DNA of 64,000 nt from Agapetus fuscipes (GCA_951799405.1 CATOGX010000040.1:1-64000); one strand, 5' to 3'; shown: positions 10,051 through 21,614, counted from the first letter of the stretch. The notes: a model not told the origin generated them from the sequence alone. Program-made: numbers and translations.

Positions 10051-10251
10051 TTAATTCTTGTTGGAAAAAAAACGCTTCCTAGTGATTTGACAGAAACAAG
10101 TGAGTTCTTTCGCAAGGGCTATTAATCTCCACCGGCAACTAATATCTTTAGTGCAACCGAACATCGAGAATTGCACTTCAGTGTGGAATTGTAGAAAAAA
10201 TATGATTATTTTAGTTAGCACATCTGCCGGAACACAGTCAAAGTTAAACAT
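10051..10251 (-). CDS. Hypothetical 66-aa ORF with F-box-like pattern
   Basis: The frame starts MFNFDCVPADVLTKII and continues to DISCRWRLIALAKEL. The spacing of a PADVL-like block and a C-x-WR-x-IA block resembles an F-box, the short motif that binds SKP1 in ubiquitin ligases. The match is weak and the ORF is short. It could be a first exon of a host gene or chance. There is no similar copy elsewhere in the window. Confidence 0.2.
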   Translation of the reverse strand: MFNFDCVPADVLTKIIIFFLQFHTEVQFSMFGCTKDISCRWRLIALAKELTCFCQITRKRFFSNKN

Positions 10252-10420
10252 TATAAAAAAGTGCTGACCTTATTTAGTTACGACATTTATCAACAGATTA
10301 CGAATTTTACGTTTTGTTACGAATTCCGTGTATCTATAACTTGCCGTTAACATCAATATTCGACATGTAAAATCGGCATTTTCAAATACACGGCGCCGGC
10401 GGTCACCAATCAATTATCAA

Positions 10421-10549
10421 GATAAAGAAGAAACATGGTTCAACTTTTCAGAGGCTGACCGCGAGAAACTTGTTCAATCCTGCTACATTTACGCCTCTCA
10501 CGTCTGTCACAGATACCAGCTGATGGCTTACAGTGGCATAAAATTGTAA
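10421..10549 (+). CDS. Possible terminal coding exon, unknown protein
   Basis: An open frame reads DKEETWFNFSEADREKLVQS, continues CYIYASHVCHRYQLMAYSG and ends IKL with a TAA at 10547-10549. The composition (Trp, Cys, His, amphipathic spacing) is more protein-like than the surrounding AT-rich frames. The frame stays open upstream to about 10347 without an ATG, so it would have to be a 3' exon. I do not recognise the family. Confidence 0.25.
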   Translation, partial: DKEETWFNFSEADREKLVQSCYIYASHVCHRYQLMAYSGIKL

Positions 10550-10868
10550 TGCCTCTAATCAGTTATCCCCGTGTGTCATTGAATTGTTTCTGTACAAAAC
10601 AATAAGTAACAATCCATCTGAAGGATATCATAAGGCCTGTGATATGACAAATTTATGGTGGGTACCTATAAACATCGATCAATGTAAAAGATCGATGTTT
10701 TTAAATACGTAATAAATTCATGGACGATAATAGTTATTTCCACAACATCTTTACCAAAACTATATTTGTACAGCTCTATTGTCCGAAAACTTAAAAATTA
10801 CTACAATTTCATCCAGCAAGGAGCTACATGATTGTATTTTAGACAGCAGCTGATATCCGGTTCCACGA

Positions 10869-11372
10869 CAAAATGTCCATTGACAGAATGTCCACCGACA
10901 TAATGTCCACGGACAAAATGTCCCCCCGACAAAATGTCCACCCGACAAAATGTCCACCGACAGAATGTCCACCGACAGAATGTCCACCGACAGAATGTCC
11001 ACCGACGCAATGTCCACAGACAAAATGTCCACGCGACAAAATGTCCACGCAACAAAATGTCCACCGATAAAATGTCCACCGACAGAATGTCCACCGACAA
11101 AATGTCCACCCGACAAAATGTCCACGCGACAAAATGTCCACCGACAGAATGTCCACCGACAAAATGTCCACCGACAGAATGTCCACCGACAAAATGTCCA
11201 CCGACAGAATGCCCACCGACAAAATGTCCACCGACAGAAGTCCACCGACAGAAGTCCACCGACATAATGTCCACCGATAAAATGTCCACCGACATAATGT
11301 CCACCGACAAAATGTCCACCGACAAAATGTCCACCGACAAAATGTCCACCCGACAAAATGTCCACGCGAATG
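10869..11372. repeat. 15-bp minisatellite array
   Basis: About 33 units of the form CCACCGACAAAATGT occur, with common variants (GACAGAATGT, CCCGACAAAATGT with one extra base, CGCGACAAAATGT). The period is a multiple of three and the unit lacks stops, so long frames (MSTDK or QNVHR repeats) open on both strands in every phase. These are not genes. Confidence 0.95.
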
Positions 11373-11415
11373 CACGCTAAACCTATAAAATAGAATTTGT
11401 GTGTGCATGGGTCAG

Positions 11416-11775
11416 TCCGGTCGATAGCTCAGTTGGTAGAGCGCTTGCGGTCCGGTCGATAGCTAAGTTGGTAGAGTGCTTGCATTCCATGCCGTGAGCT
11501 CGGGTTCGAATCCCACCGAGAGTGTCAGAAATGATTTTCCGTTTCGGTGTTTATTTCAAACCCCCAAAAATACCGGCAAGGCTAACTCAGCATTCACAAG
11601 AAATGAGTACCAGCCCCCTCGGGAGCTGGGAAACCCCCCACTTCACTGAAGTGGTTGGCGTAAGGCCGGCCCCCTTACCTGTAAAAATAAATAGGTTCAA
11701 CTCGCCACATGCGACCCCTTCGGGGATAACGCGGCAAGAAATTATACTATATGTGTAGCTTAGCTGCGTTTTTTT
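11416..11775 (+). repeat. SINE family 2, tRNA-derived, with duplicated head
   Basis: The copy starts with GGTCGATAGCTCAGTTGGTA (A-box) and has GGGTTCGAATCCC (B-box) at about 11501. It then has a body with ACCGGCAAGG, CCTCGGGAGCTGGGAAACCC, AAGTGGTTGGCGTAAGG and TTCGGGGATAACGCGGCAAG. The first 35 bases of the head occur twice in tandem (11417 and 11452), so the A-box region is duplicated. Confidence 0.85.
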
Positions 11776-12030
11776 TTTATGGGGGTATATATGTATATTC
11801 CTTATAGACTCCTAAACCACTAATCCGATTTTGACGAAATTTTCAGGAAACATGTCAATTATTCTTAGAATGGTACCTGTAAAGTTTGATAGTGATCAAA
11901 TATAAAAGGTTGCATATTCTTTATTTTTCAGCAACAAGGTCGGTAAATTTTGAAACCACCCGATACAAGCAGACCATAATATTCATCTATAATATGTTGT
12001 ATAATCTAAGTTGCAAGGATATATTAACTT
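11776..12030 (-). repeat. Fragment of the tandem-unit repeat seen at 48 kb
   Basis: The reverse complement carries GGGTGGTTTCAAAATTTACC, TCAAACTTTACAGG, ATGTTTCCTGAAAATTTCGT and CAAAATCGG. The same order is seen at 48120-48290 and 49425-49580. A short LINE-A tail end (ATAATCTAAGTTGCAAGG) follows at 12001. Confidence 0.65.
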
Positions 12031-12660
12031 GTAACGGTGTTATTCTTACTTGTCATATTTCGCCATCGGCCTAACTGGCGACTACTTAATCTGGGTACAA
12101 CGCCGGACTAGACCAAATTTGAAATATTGATTCTGGTTCATAGTGTAACGTAGGAACAGTTGAGCCTGCGACCAAATTTGGACGGCTGAAATTACGTCCG
12201 TTCAATGTCGTATTTAAAAAAAAAATCTGTTCTGGAGATGTCACTTTATAAATATTATTTAAAGAATAGGGAATTTTCAGTCGTTTTTAAATAATTATTA
12301 AAACAATAACCATTGACAATAACGCAAAAAAAAGATGAAAAATAAAAGCAAATAATCAGTTTATAAATTTGTTGTGCAATTTATAATTAAAACAACTTTG
12401 AAAACAATTGATTAGCCAAATAAATCCGTATATTTTTTGTGGATCGGGAAAAATAAACCAAATGTAGGGAATATGCGTTTGGGACGACCACACAAATATC
12501 GATGACGTCACAATGGCGGACGGCTGACTGTGGGCTGACTGTTTTGTTTGTACACAGATCAGATGTCTGCCGAAATGCAAGTAAATATTTTATTTCAGAT
12601 GGAAAAAGTGTCTCATGTGTTCGTAGAGTGTTAAATATCATCTTCACTTATTTTAAACTA
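12031..12660. other. Unassigned, AT-rich
   Basis: No supported gene. Around 12505-12530 a TGACGTCA palindrome (CRE-like) is followed directly by CAATGGCGGACGG. Short minus-strand frames at 12356-12647 show no domain. Confidence 0.4.
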
Positions 12661-12800
12661 TATACATAACTTCAGTTTTGCGGCTTTACGCCAACCACTT
12701 CAGTGAAGTGGGGGTTTCTCAGCTCCCAACCCCTCGGGTACTCTGGTACTCATTCCTTTTGAAGGCTGAGTAAGCCTTGCCGGTTTTATTTATTTAACTA
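12661..12800 (-). repeat. SINE family 2 fragment
   Basis: TTTACGCCAACCACTTCAGT, the CCCTCGGG block and AGGCTGAGTAAGCCTTGCCGG match the reverse complement of the SINE family 2 body. Head and tail are missing. Confidence 0.7.
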
Positions 12801-12811
12801 TAACCATTTTG

Positions 12812-13085
12812 TCGGTGTTATGGCCGCGGGGGCCAAGCGGCCGATCGTTCTAGCTTATTTGAAATGGAATAACGTTGGTTCGATCCCCGCTTGGGTCACT
12901 TGACTTTAACTTTGACCCTGGTTCAACAGATGTTATTGGGTAATTATTAATTAATAATTCATTAATAAAAACAATAATGAATTATTAATTCATGATATTA
13001 AAACCTGTTTCTAGCCAGGCAGAATAGGTTGGTGAATTGCATTCCTCTTCACAAATCTATTTTTTTTTAAAAAGAAAAAAAAACT
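12812..13085 (+). repeat. SINE family 3, tRNA-derived (diverged)
   Basis: It starts GTTATGGCCGCGGGGGCCAAG with a GGTTCGATCCCCGC B-box and then ACCCTGGTTCAACAGATG. The end is TAGGTTGGTGAATTGCATTC followed by an A-rich tail. Other copies lie at 32160 and 52403 on the other strand. An internal ATTAATTCATTAAT palindrome has been inserted or expanded. Confidence 0.75.
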
Positions 13086-13089
13086 AACT

Positions 13090-13156
13090 ATAACAAAGTT
13101 GCAAGGAAATGTAACATTGGGGATTCACATTAAATGCATTCTCACAAGCAGACACC
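13090..13156 (-). repeat. LINE-A tail fragment
   Basis: AAGTTGCAAGGAAATGTAAC to TTCTCACAAGCAGACAC is the end of the LINE-A tail in reverse orientation. It is cut at 13157 by the next element. Confidence 0.65.
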
Positions 13157-14560
<1,404 letters not shown>

Positions 14561-14589
14561 GTTTAAAGATGAGCCATACTTCTTAAACG

Positions 14590-14852
14590 CAAAACGCAAC
14601 TAAGCTACACATATAGTGTAACTTCTTGCCTGCGTTATCCCCGAAGGGGTCGCATGTGGCGCTTCGGGACCTATTTACTTTTACAGGTAAGGGGGCCGGC
14701 CTCACACCAACCACTTTCAGTTGAAGTGGGGGTTTCCCAGCTCCCGGGGGGGCTGGTTCTCATTTCTTGTGAAGGCTGAGTATGCCTTTGAGATCGAACC
14801 CTTGCTCTCGGCGTGGAATGCAAGCATTCTACCAATTGAGCTATCGACCTTT
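14590..14852 (-). repeat. SINE family 2 copy
   Basis: Read on the minus strand it starts GGTCGATAGCTCAATTGGTA (A-box at about 14850), passes GGGTTCGATCTC and ends in the CGGGGATAACGC/ACTATATGTGTAGCTTAG block near 14600. Confidence 0.85.
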
Positions 14853-14869
14853 TTACGAGCTTGATCGTG

Positions 14870-15293
14870 AAATGAAAGAAGTATGCAAGGACAGGAAGAA
14901 GTGGCGGCTAATCTGCAATGTTGATTTCTAATGTTGGTGTATTCATTTGCTACATTTTTTGCATAGGAAATTTTTACTTTTTTTGTATAGATTTATTTGT
15001 AAGGTTTTGTTCTTTTTTATATTTAAATGTAATTTATTATTCATATTCCTTGACTTATAGGTTGGTATGAGGCTGACCACCCATACTGTATAAAATGGTT
15101 CACTTTGCCAATGTCACCCCTGTTTCAGGGAAGGTCCGCAAAAGTTGTGGGGCTTATGTTCATTTGAGGTTTGGATTTTATTTGTAAGTACACATTCAGC
15201 ATTTGTAAGCGCGAACTACACTTGTTGGTTTGTGGGCATACATCTGAGAGCTTTAAATGAATATATCCTTGCAACTTAGATTATAGATTTATA
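14870..15293 (+). pseudogene. LINE-A 3' end, 5'-truncated
   Basis: It starts inside the last codons of the LINE-A ORF (MKEVCKDRKKWRLICNVDF, stop at 14929-14931). It continues through the whole 3' UTR and tail to GATTATAGATTTATAG. It is almost identical to the 6129-6540 copy, indicating recent insertion. Confidence 0.85.
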
Positions 15294-15523
15294 GATCGTC
15301 GTCGCTACAAAGCGCCAATTCTCAAGCAAGACCCAGTTGCTGTAAGGCTGGATGGACCTTTGGTGACCGGTCATTGGTAAAGGTTTTATGAATTTTTCAA
15401 CCCGGCGAAGAGTAAATTTGAAAATATAAATGGCATATTTTTTGTGCACCGCCGGGAATCGAACCCACAACCTTCCCATTCAGAGTCCGCAGTGTTACCA
15501 CTGAGCTACGGACCGGTCATCCG
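15294..15523 (-). repeat. SINE family 1 copy with tRNA-like head
   Basis: On the minus strand it reads GGTCCGTAGCTCAGTGGTAA (A-box), GTGGGTTCGATTCCCGG (B-box) and GCCGGGTTGAAAAATTCATA, ending CTTTGTAGCGACGACG. The inserted head looks like a tRNA gene, but the body shows it is a SINE. Confidence 0.85.
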
Positions 15524-16019
15524 GTCTTCTTCATCTTTGTATATTTGCAATACCTACTACATGTTGTATCGGGTTTGGCATATTATATTTTACAAGATGA
15601 TAACATTCAGCGAATGCCAAGTTTTAAACCTTAAAATTTCTCTATTTTATTGATAACAATTTTAAAACTGGAATGTAATATTCTATGTTTTTGTAAAATG
15701 CGCTCTTCGAGAAACGTAATCAAGATATTAAGAATGTTTTTAAAAGTGGTAAATTCATTGAAAATATCTTTTTTTATCTCGTGAAACTTCAAACTCATTC
15801 GTAATATGAAAAAACTTGTTTTTCCAATTTTGTTGAAAATGTAATAATCTTTAAAAATGGGGAAATTATTTTATTCTAGAACAAAAAATTAAAATAAAAA
15901 AGTAGAAATATTGAAAAAATATTCAGTTTTTCGGGGCTACAGGTAATTACAAAAATGTACGAGTTCGAAAACTTGGCATTTGATGAGTCTAATCTACATA
16001 TTATACAATATATCCAAAA
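15524..16019. other. Unassigned AT-rich stretch
   Basis: No gene or recognisable repeat is visible. Runs such as GAAAAAATATTCAG and many short T/A tracts dominate. Confidence 0.4.
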
Positions 16020-16604
16020 ACCAGTGCTACATTTTATTTTTTATATTAATTAAATAACACACAGTTTTAATTCACTTTTATTTTATTTAAATTATGTCTA
16101 ACGTTTTCGCCTAAAAAGGCATCCTCAGGACAATGACAATCAAAAATTAAAAATTAAAATTCTCTTCTTCTTCTTATCCTTTCAACATTAAATAGACAAT
16201 ATAATATTTAGGTATAAATGTAAAATCCAAAAAAAAAACAAATATAAATGTTTAACCAAATCGTAAATTGTATAATAAAATTGTAAAATGTTAGGTATAA
16301 ATTAAAGTCAAATTAATAAAATAAAATAAAATAAATATACATGTTTAACCAATATTGTAAACTGTATAGTAAAATTGTAAAATGTATAGTAAATTTGTAA
16401 GATGTTAGGTATAAATTTACAGTCAAATTAAATAAAAAAACAAAAAAACACAAATATAGTTGTCATTTAAAATTGTAAAGTCCATAATAAAATTGTAAAT
16501 TGTATAATCAATTATAAAATTCAAAATAAAAATTGTCAGATGTATAAATTAACCTATAAATTGTATAATCCAAATTGCAAAAAAATTTATCATATAAATT
16601 GTTT
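16020..16604 (-). repeat. Probable Penelope-like 3' region, disrupted
   Basis: Near 16085-16140, on the minus strand, the sequence CCTGAGGATGCCTTTTTAGG followed by CGAAAACGTTAGAC has the hook shape of Penelope-like termini. Most of 16140-16600 is a degenerate AAATTGTAAAATGTATAAT repeat. It is oriented like the GIY-YIG fragment at 22914-23421, from which the BEL element would separate it. Confidence 0.45.
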
Positions 16605-16733
16605 AATAAAAGTCATCATTATTCTTGTAAACTCTGTAACAAAATCTACAATAAAATCGCACATTGTCAAGCAAGAAACAAGTTTTTTATACTTATTCTA
16701 CAGTCCATAACCAGCGACCGAAAAATACCAACA
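16605..16733 (+). repeat. BEL 5' LTR, only last 129 bp
   Basis: It is identical to 22713-22841. Everything upstream of AATAAAAGTCATC is replaced by unrelated AT-rich sequence, so about 470 bp of the LTR are missing. Confidence 0.8.
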
Positions 16734-17747
16734 TAATGGTCCTTCGAGCCGGATCGTTTGTCAAAGAATTTGACTGAAGACGCAAGAGAAGAAACCAATC
16801 GGCTGTCTTGATCATCAGACGATTGTATTAAAATCCAGCGAATGCGCTAGATTATAGGAGCGTAAGGAACCATCGCGAATCCAGAAGAATTCAAGAGGAC
16901 TCATCGGGGCTGCCAAGAGGATCCAGTCCAAGAGGAGTGGAATCCAGAAAAGAAGAGGCAGGCGCCAGAGGATTCAAGAGGATCCAACGGGGCTGCCAGC
17001 AGAAAGAACCACAACCAGGGGGCTGCCACCGGAGAGTTTGCTGCCAGGACGAATCATCAGCTGCACCAGGAGCCAATCCAGAGGGAGTGGAGTCCAGAGA
17101 CCAAAAGATGAGTAATTCCGTCATTTTGTTCTTATTGTTGCAAATAGCTTCTGGACCAAACCAATGATGATAAGAGGATCATCTCTGAGGTTTGGTTTGG
17201 GTTTTTTTTAAATTGGTTTCAACATAAGGAATTGATTGAAAGTGATTTTGTTAATTGTAAATGTGGGTGCCTGCGATGGGGTATTGTTGCGGATTTAGAA
17301 GATTCAGCTGATCCGATTCCTCATTGAATGCGAGCGTTTAGATTCACAAAAGATAATAATTGTAACAGCGGTACTGTGGTGAAAGGCAATAAGTCGGAAT
17401 CTGGATGATGATTTGATTTACTTTCATTTTATTTTTATTTTGAATTATTAACCAAATTACATTTATCTGGATGTGCAAATGTTAATTTTTTAAATATATG
17501 CTTACAATATGTGCCTACCCGCTCACAATTAATAGAATTTGGATTTCATTAAAAATTTATTAGACATTTTAAATATGTGCCTACCCGCTCATAATTTATA
17601 TAATCTGGTCTTTTAAAAAAAGAAGTAATTATACGGATTAAATATCACGTATTAATATATTTTTTTTGTAAATTGATTCGAAAGCAAGGTTGAGTTTAGG
17701 TTTCCAAGAGTATTGTGACAATTATACGATTTCAGTAAAAATTCAAA
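16734..17747 (+). other. BEL leader between 5' LTR and gag
   Basis: It contains the primer-binding region at 16737. A purine-rich stretch at 16890-17110 has imperfect repeats of GAGGATCCA/GGGGCTGCCA. The frame there (16937-17167) has no domain and is treated as non-coding. Confidence 0.6.
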
Positions 17748-20741
17748 ATGTCTAAATCTTCAGCGAATTGGTTAGCAACAATCCCTGCTAGAATTAAAAA
17801 GTTTACAAATTATGTAGAAGAAGCAAAACAAATTGGGGCTAATTATACAGAACTTAAGCTGAGACTGGATCGCTTAGAGGAACATTTTAGGGAGTTTGAT
17901 AAAATCCAAACTAGCCTGGAAGCTCGAGATGATTTTGATAAATCAAGTGCACAACTCGACCAAATTGAGAACTTATTTATAAGTGCTATCGTATTAGGGA
18001 AGGATGCTTTGAGTAATGATAAAACACAGTCCACTACCAATGTAATTCAAAGTTTGCCGACCCACATAAAAAAAATTGAACTACCCAAGTTCGATGGAAA
18101 CTATAATAACTGGTTGTCATTCCGTGACATTTTTAAAGCGATGATTCACGAGAATACGAGCATATCCGATATAGAAAAATTAATATATTTGAAAGGTGCC
18201 TTGACTGGAAGCGCAGCTTCGGTCCTCAATCAACTAGATACAACAGGCAATAATTATAGTATAGCTTTTGAACTTCTGTCCAGTAGGTATGAGAATAAGA
18301 GGGTTCTCATTCATAACCATCTGCAGTCCTTGACCAACGCAAGGATCTGCAAAAGAACTACTTTAGAAATAAGGGAGTTTGTAGACATAGTAAAAGGAGA
18401 TCTTCGATCCATAAAAACATTAGGCATTAAAATAGAAAACTGGGACAGGATTTTACTATTTAATTTTCAGAGCAACATTGAAAAGACCATATGGTCCGAA
18501 TGGCAATCATCTCAGACAGAAGATGATAATATTGAACTTTTGTTGCAATTTTTAGAAAACATTGCAACAAAGGTGGAGGTAGGACATAAGGGAGACTCGT
18601 GTCACAAATTGGGTATGCCTCCATCAAAACCAACACAAAAAAGAACACATGCAATGTTCTCTCAAAAGAAATGGGAGATAAAATGTAGGTACTGCAATAA
18701 GGCAGGACACGAAATAAACAATTGTTTTTTATTCAAAAAATTGACCTGCAATGAACGACAAGCTCATGCAGGAAAGTTAAAATTATGTTTTAATTGCCTC
18801 AAGGCAGGCCATGGGGCCAGTGAGTGCAAAAATGCACAAAGGTGCAAAACATGTGAACGCAAACATCACTGTTTGCTTCACAAAGAAGACAGTACTGCAT
18901 TGCCAGTAATCTGTTCATTGGCGGGATATGGATCCACTAACGCCGCTGGAAGGAGAAGTATCTCCAAAGAAGTGATCTTACCTACAGCAACTGTCATCAT
19001 GGTTGGCAGAGACGGTAAGGAGGTACGATGTCGAGCCCTGTTGGACAGCGGTTCACAAAGTAACTTTATCACAAAAGATTGTGCGCAGAGGTTAAATTTG
19101 AATTGGAATAAAATTAATATCCCTGTTAGTGCAATAAGCAATCAAGAAATTAACATCAATCACAAATTAACATGTAAAATTAAAAATATTAAGGGTTCAT
19201 TTTACAGGAACGCAAATTTTTTAATTATAAATAGCATTACTAAACATCTTCCAAATGTCAATTTCAGGGACATGAAACTACCATTGGGAGTTGGACTGGC
19301 TGACACTGAATACGGCAGCACCAGTCCAGTAGAAGTGCTGATAGGAGCTGGCCTCGTCTGGGAGTCTCTCAACTTTGGGGAGGAGACAAAGACCGTGGGA
19401 AGGACCAACCTGATTCCAACTAAATTTGGATGGGTGATAGGAGGAGTCAGTCTCACAGGAGCCAGTCCAGCCTTGGTTTGTAACCTCTCCATTGGGGGGA
19501 GGCCCCAGAGGGGGCAGCGACAAAGGTACGATGATACAAATCAATTATTGGAACGGTTTTGGATGTTAGAAAATGTGGAAAACAAAAAACATTTATCAAT
19601 GGAGGAGAAGGCATTTACAGATTTGTTCAACAAAAATGTCCAACGGGAGGCCTCGGGCAGATTGGTTGTACCATTAGCACTTAAAGAATCATTAGAACCA
19701 ATAGGTAACTCACGGGATATGGCAATTCGTCGTTTTCTGAAAATGGAAAAAAGACTAGAGAGAGATGAGGAATTAAAAATAAAATACCATCAATTCATAG
19801 AAGAATATTTAAGGTTAGGACACATGAAAAGGGTAGATGAATTTCCATCTCATCCTACTTTTTATTATCCCCATCATCCAGTTATAAAAGAAGACAGTGT
19901 TACCACTAAATTGAGAGTAGTATTCGATGGGTCTGCAAAGGGTTCAAAGGGATTATCATTTAACGACATTTTAATGTCAGGTCCTATAGTTCAGAGTGAA
20001 TTATTTGACATATTATTAAGATTCAGGAAGCACAATTTTGTATTGGTGGCAGATATTGAAAAAATGTACAGACAAATAAACATATGTGAACAGGAAAAAA
20101 TATTCCAAAGAATTTTATGGAGATCTAATCCAAATGTGCCCATAAATGAGGTAATAGATGATTTTGCTACGGATTTATTTTGCAAATATTCAACATTAAA
20201 CAAATTAAAAAGAGTGGTAGCATATTGTCTCAGATTTAAGTATAGAAAAGCGGATTTTCTAACAGTTGAGGAGTTAGATCGGGGAATGGAAGTGGTGACA
20301 AAATTGGCTCAAAAACAAATGTTCCCTAAAGAAGTAAAAACATTTAATGATAATGATACAATAGGAAAGAAAAGTCAGCTATATGAATTAAACGCTTTCA
20401 TGGATAAAGCAGGAATTATTAGACTGGGAGGTCGGTTAAAATATGCAAAGATACCGGAACAACAAAAACATAGATTTACAACGCTGATAATAAAGGATTA
20501 TCATCACAAATTGTTGCACTGCGGACCACAAGCATTGTTGGCAAACATTAGGATGAAGTATTGGCCTATAAGAGGTAGGGTAGCCATAAAAAGGGTGCTG
20601 CAAGGTTGTGTAACTTGTTTTAGAGCAAGACCGAATGTAATGAAATGCATTATGTCTGATCTTCCATCATCCAGGATTACACCATCTAAACCATTTTCAC
20701 ATGTAGGTATAGATTTTGGGGGACCAATACTTATACGATAA
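17748..20741 (+). CDS. BEL Gag-Pol polyprotein with in-frame RT deletion
   Basis: Residues about 1-300 are Pao-type Gag (IELPKFDGNYNNWLSFRDIF, GALTGSAASVL). Two zinc knuckles follow (CRYCNKAGHEINNC and CFNCLKAGHGASEC), then an A17-type protease (CRALLDSGSQSNFI). The RT begins normally (KLRVVFDGSAKG, VADIEKMYRQI, ILWR). It then jumps to the pre-integrase block (LNKLKRVVAYCLRF), so the palm with its catalytic Asp pair and the RNase H are gone without loss of frame. The integrase zinc-binding part (HHKLLHCG...CVTCFRARP) and the first catalytic Asp (VGIDFGG) are present. The frame stops at TAA 20739-20741. Such a copy cannot make active RT. Confidence 0.88.
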   Translation: MSKSSANWLATIPARIKKFTNYVEEAKQIGANYTELKLRLDRLEEHFREFDKIQTSLEARDDFDKSSAQLDQIENLFISAIVLGKDALSNDKTQSTTNVIQSLPTHIKKIELPKFDGNYNNWLSFRDIFKAMIHENTSISDIEKLIYLKGALTGSAASVLNQLDTTGNNYSIAFELLSSRYENKRVLIHNHLQSLTNARICKRTTLEIREFVDIVKGDLRSIKTLGIKIENWDRILLFNFQSNIEKTIWSEWQSSQTEDDNIELLLQFLENIATKVEVGHKGDSCHKLGMPPSKPTQKRTHAMFSQKKWEIKCRYCNKAGHEINNCFLFKKLTCNERQAHAGKLKLCFNCLKAGHGASECKNAQRCKTCERKHHCLLHKEDSTALPVICSLAGYGSTNAAGRRSISKEVILPTATVIMVGRDGKEVRCRALLDSGSQSNFITKDCAQRLNLNWNKINIPVSAISNQEININHKLTCKIKNIKGSFYRNANFLIINSITKHLPNVNFRDMKLPLGVGLADTEYGSTSPVEVLIGAGLVWESLNFGEETKTVGRTNLIPTKFGWVIGGVSLTGASPALVCNLSIGGRPQRGQRQRYDDTNQLLERFWMLENVENKKHLSMEEKAFTDLFNKNVQREASGRLVVPLALKESLEPIGNSRDMAIRRFLKMEKRLERDEELKIKYHQFIEEYLRLGHMKRVDEFPSHPTFYYPHHPVIKEDSVTTKLRVVFDGSAKGSKGLSFNDILMSGPIVQSELFDILLRFRKHNFVLVADIEKMYRQINICEQEKIFQRILWRSNPNVPINEVIDDFATDLFCKYSTLNKLKRVVAYCLRFKYRKADFLTVEELDRGMEVVTKLAQKQMFPKEVKTFNDNDTIGKKSQLYELNAFMDKAGIIRLGGRLKYAKIPEQQKHRFTTLIIKDYHHKLLHCGPQALLANIRMKYWPIRGRVAIKRVLQGCVTCFRARPNVMKCIMSDLPSSRITPSKPFSHVGIDFGGPILIR

Positions 20742-21614
20742 CAAAATCCAAGATCAAAAACAAGAATTAAATCGTATTTTGCAGTATTTGTTTGTTTTGT
20801 CACAAAGGCAGTACATATTGAATTGGTAGTAAATATGACTACATCAGCATTCTTAAATAGTCTCAAAAGGTTTATCTCACGTAGAGGGATGTGTAGCCAT
20901 ATATATTCAGACAACGGAACGAATTTTATAGGAGCAAAACGGGAACTTCGAGAGTTTCGAGAAATCATGATTTCGAACCAGGTTAATGAATCATTGGAAA
21001 ACTGGTCAGCAAATCAGGGCATAAAATGGTCCAATATTACACCACGAGCTCCACACCAAGGTGGATTGTGGGAAGCTGCGGTAAAGTCTATAAAATATCA
21101 CTTAGCTAGAGTAATGAGGGATGCATGTCTAACTTATGAAGAGTTATATACTATTTTAGTCCAGGTGGAGGCATGTTTAAATTCTCGACCCTTGTTACCA
21201 ATAACTTGTCATCCAGATGACTTAGAATGTTTAACTCCAGCTCACTTCTTGATCGGAACTGCTATGAACGCAATTCCAGAACCAGATGTGAGGCAAATTC
21301 CACTCACCAAATTGAATCGATACCAACTGTTGTCAAAACTTGTATCAGATTTTTGGAAAAAATGGTCAACAGAATATTTGGGCACATTGCAAATACGGTC
21401 TAAATGGTTACAAAGCGATAACAACATAATTAAAGAAGGTGATATGGTAATTGTAAAGGAAGATAATATACCACCATTGAAATGGCAGCTAGGCAAGGTA
21501 TTGAAATTGCATCCAGGGAAGGATAATTGTGTAAGAAATGTAACTTTACAAGTCCAGAATGGAAAAATTCAGCGGCCAATTCAAAGGTTGTGTTTAATGC
21601 CTAAACATGATTAG
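20742..21614 (+). pseudogene. BEL integrase C-terminal part, after a nonsense codon
   Basis: This reads in the same frame as the upstream ORF, so a single TAA separates them. It carries the rest of the integrase core (FVCFVTKAVHIELV, IYSDNGTNFIGAKREL with the second Asp, APHQGGLWEAAVKSIKYHL with the Glu). It then has the Pao-specific C-terminal domain (LTPAHFLIGTAM, YQLLSKLVSDFWKKWSTEYL, KWQLGKVLKLHPGKDN). The first ATG (20821-20825 region, 263 aa) is not a natural start. Confidence 0.85.

Larger units (their letters stand above)
9641..10868. other. Unassigned region with two weak coding signals
   Basis: A small GGTA microsatellite lies at 9640-9668. The rest is AT-rich with no recognisable repeat family. 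Two short open frames (10051-10251 minus, 10421-10549 plus) are listed separately. An ATTTATTACGTA/AATAAA-rich stretch near 10700 could be a polyadenylation region but is not diagnostic. Confidence 0.4.

Noticed and set aside
10869..11372. Possible CRISPR array
   Set aside because: The units are directly adjacent 15-mers without unique spacers, and the DNA is animal.
10760..11408. Six long overlapping frames on both strands
   Set aside because: They arise from the stop-free 15-bp minisatellite unit and encode only MSTDK- or QNVHR-like repeats.
12356..12647. Overlapping minus-strand frames of 74 and 86 codons
   Set aside because: No recognisable motif and no similar copy; probably chance.
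15440..15523. tRNA gene on the minus strand
   Set aside because: A- and B-boxes are present, but the sequence continues into a SINE body shared with several other loci.
16937..17167. 76-codon ORF in the BEL leader
   Set aside because: Purine-rich repeat sequence without domain, upstream of the true gag start.
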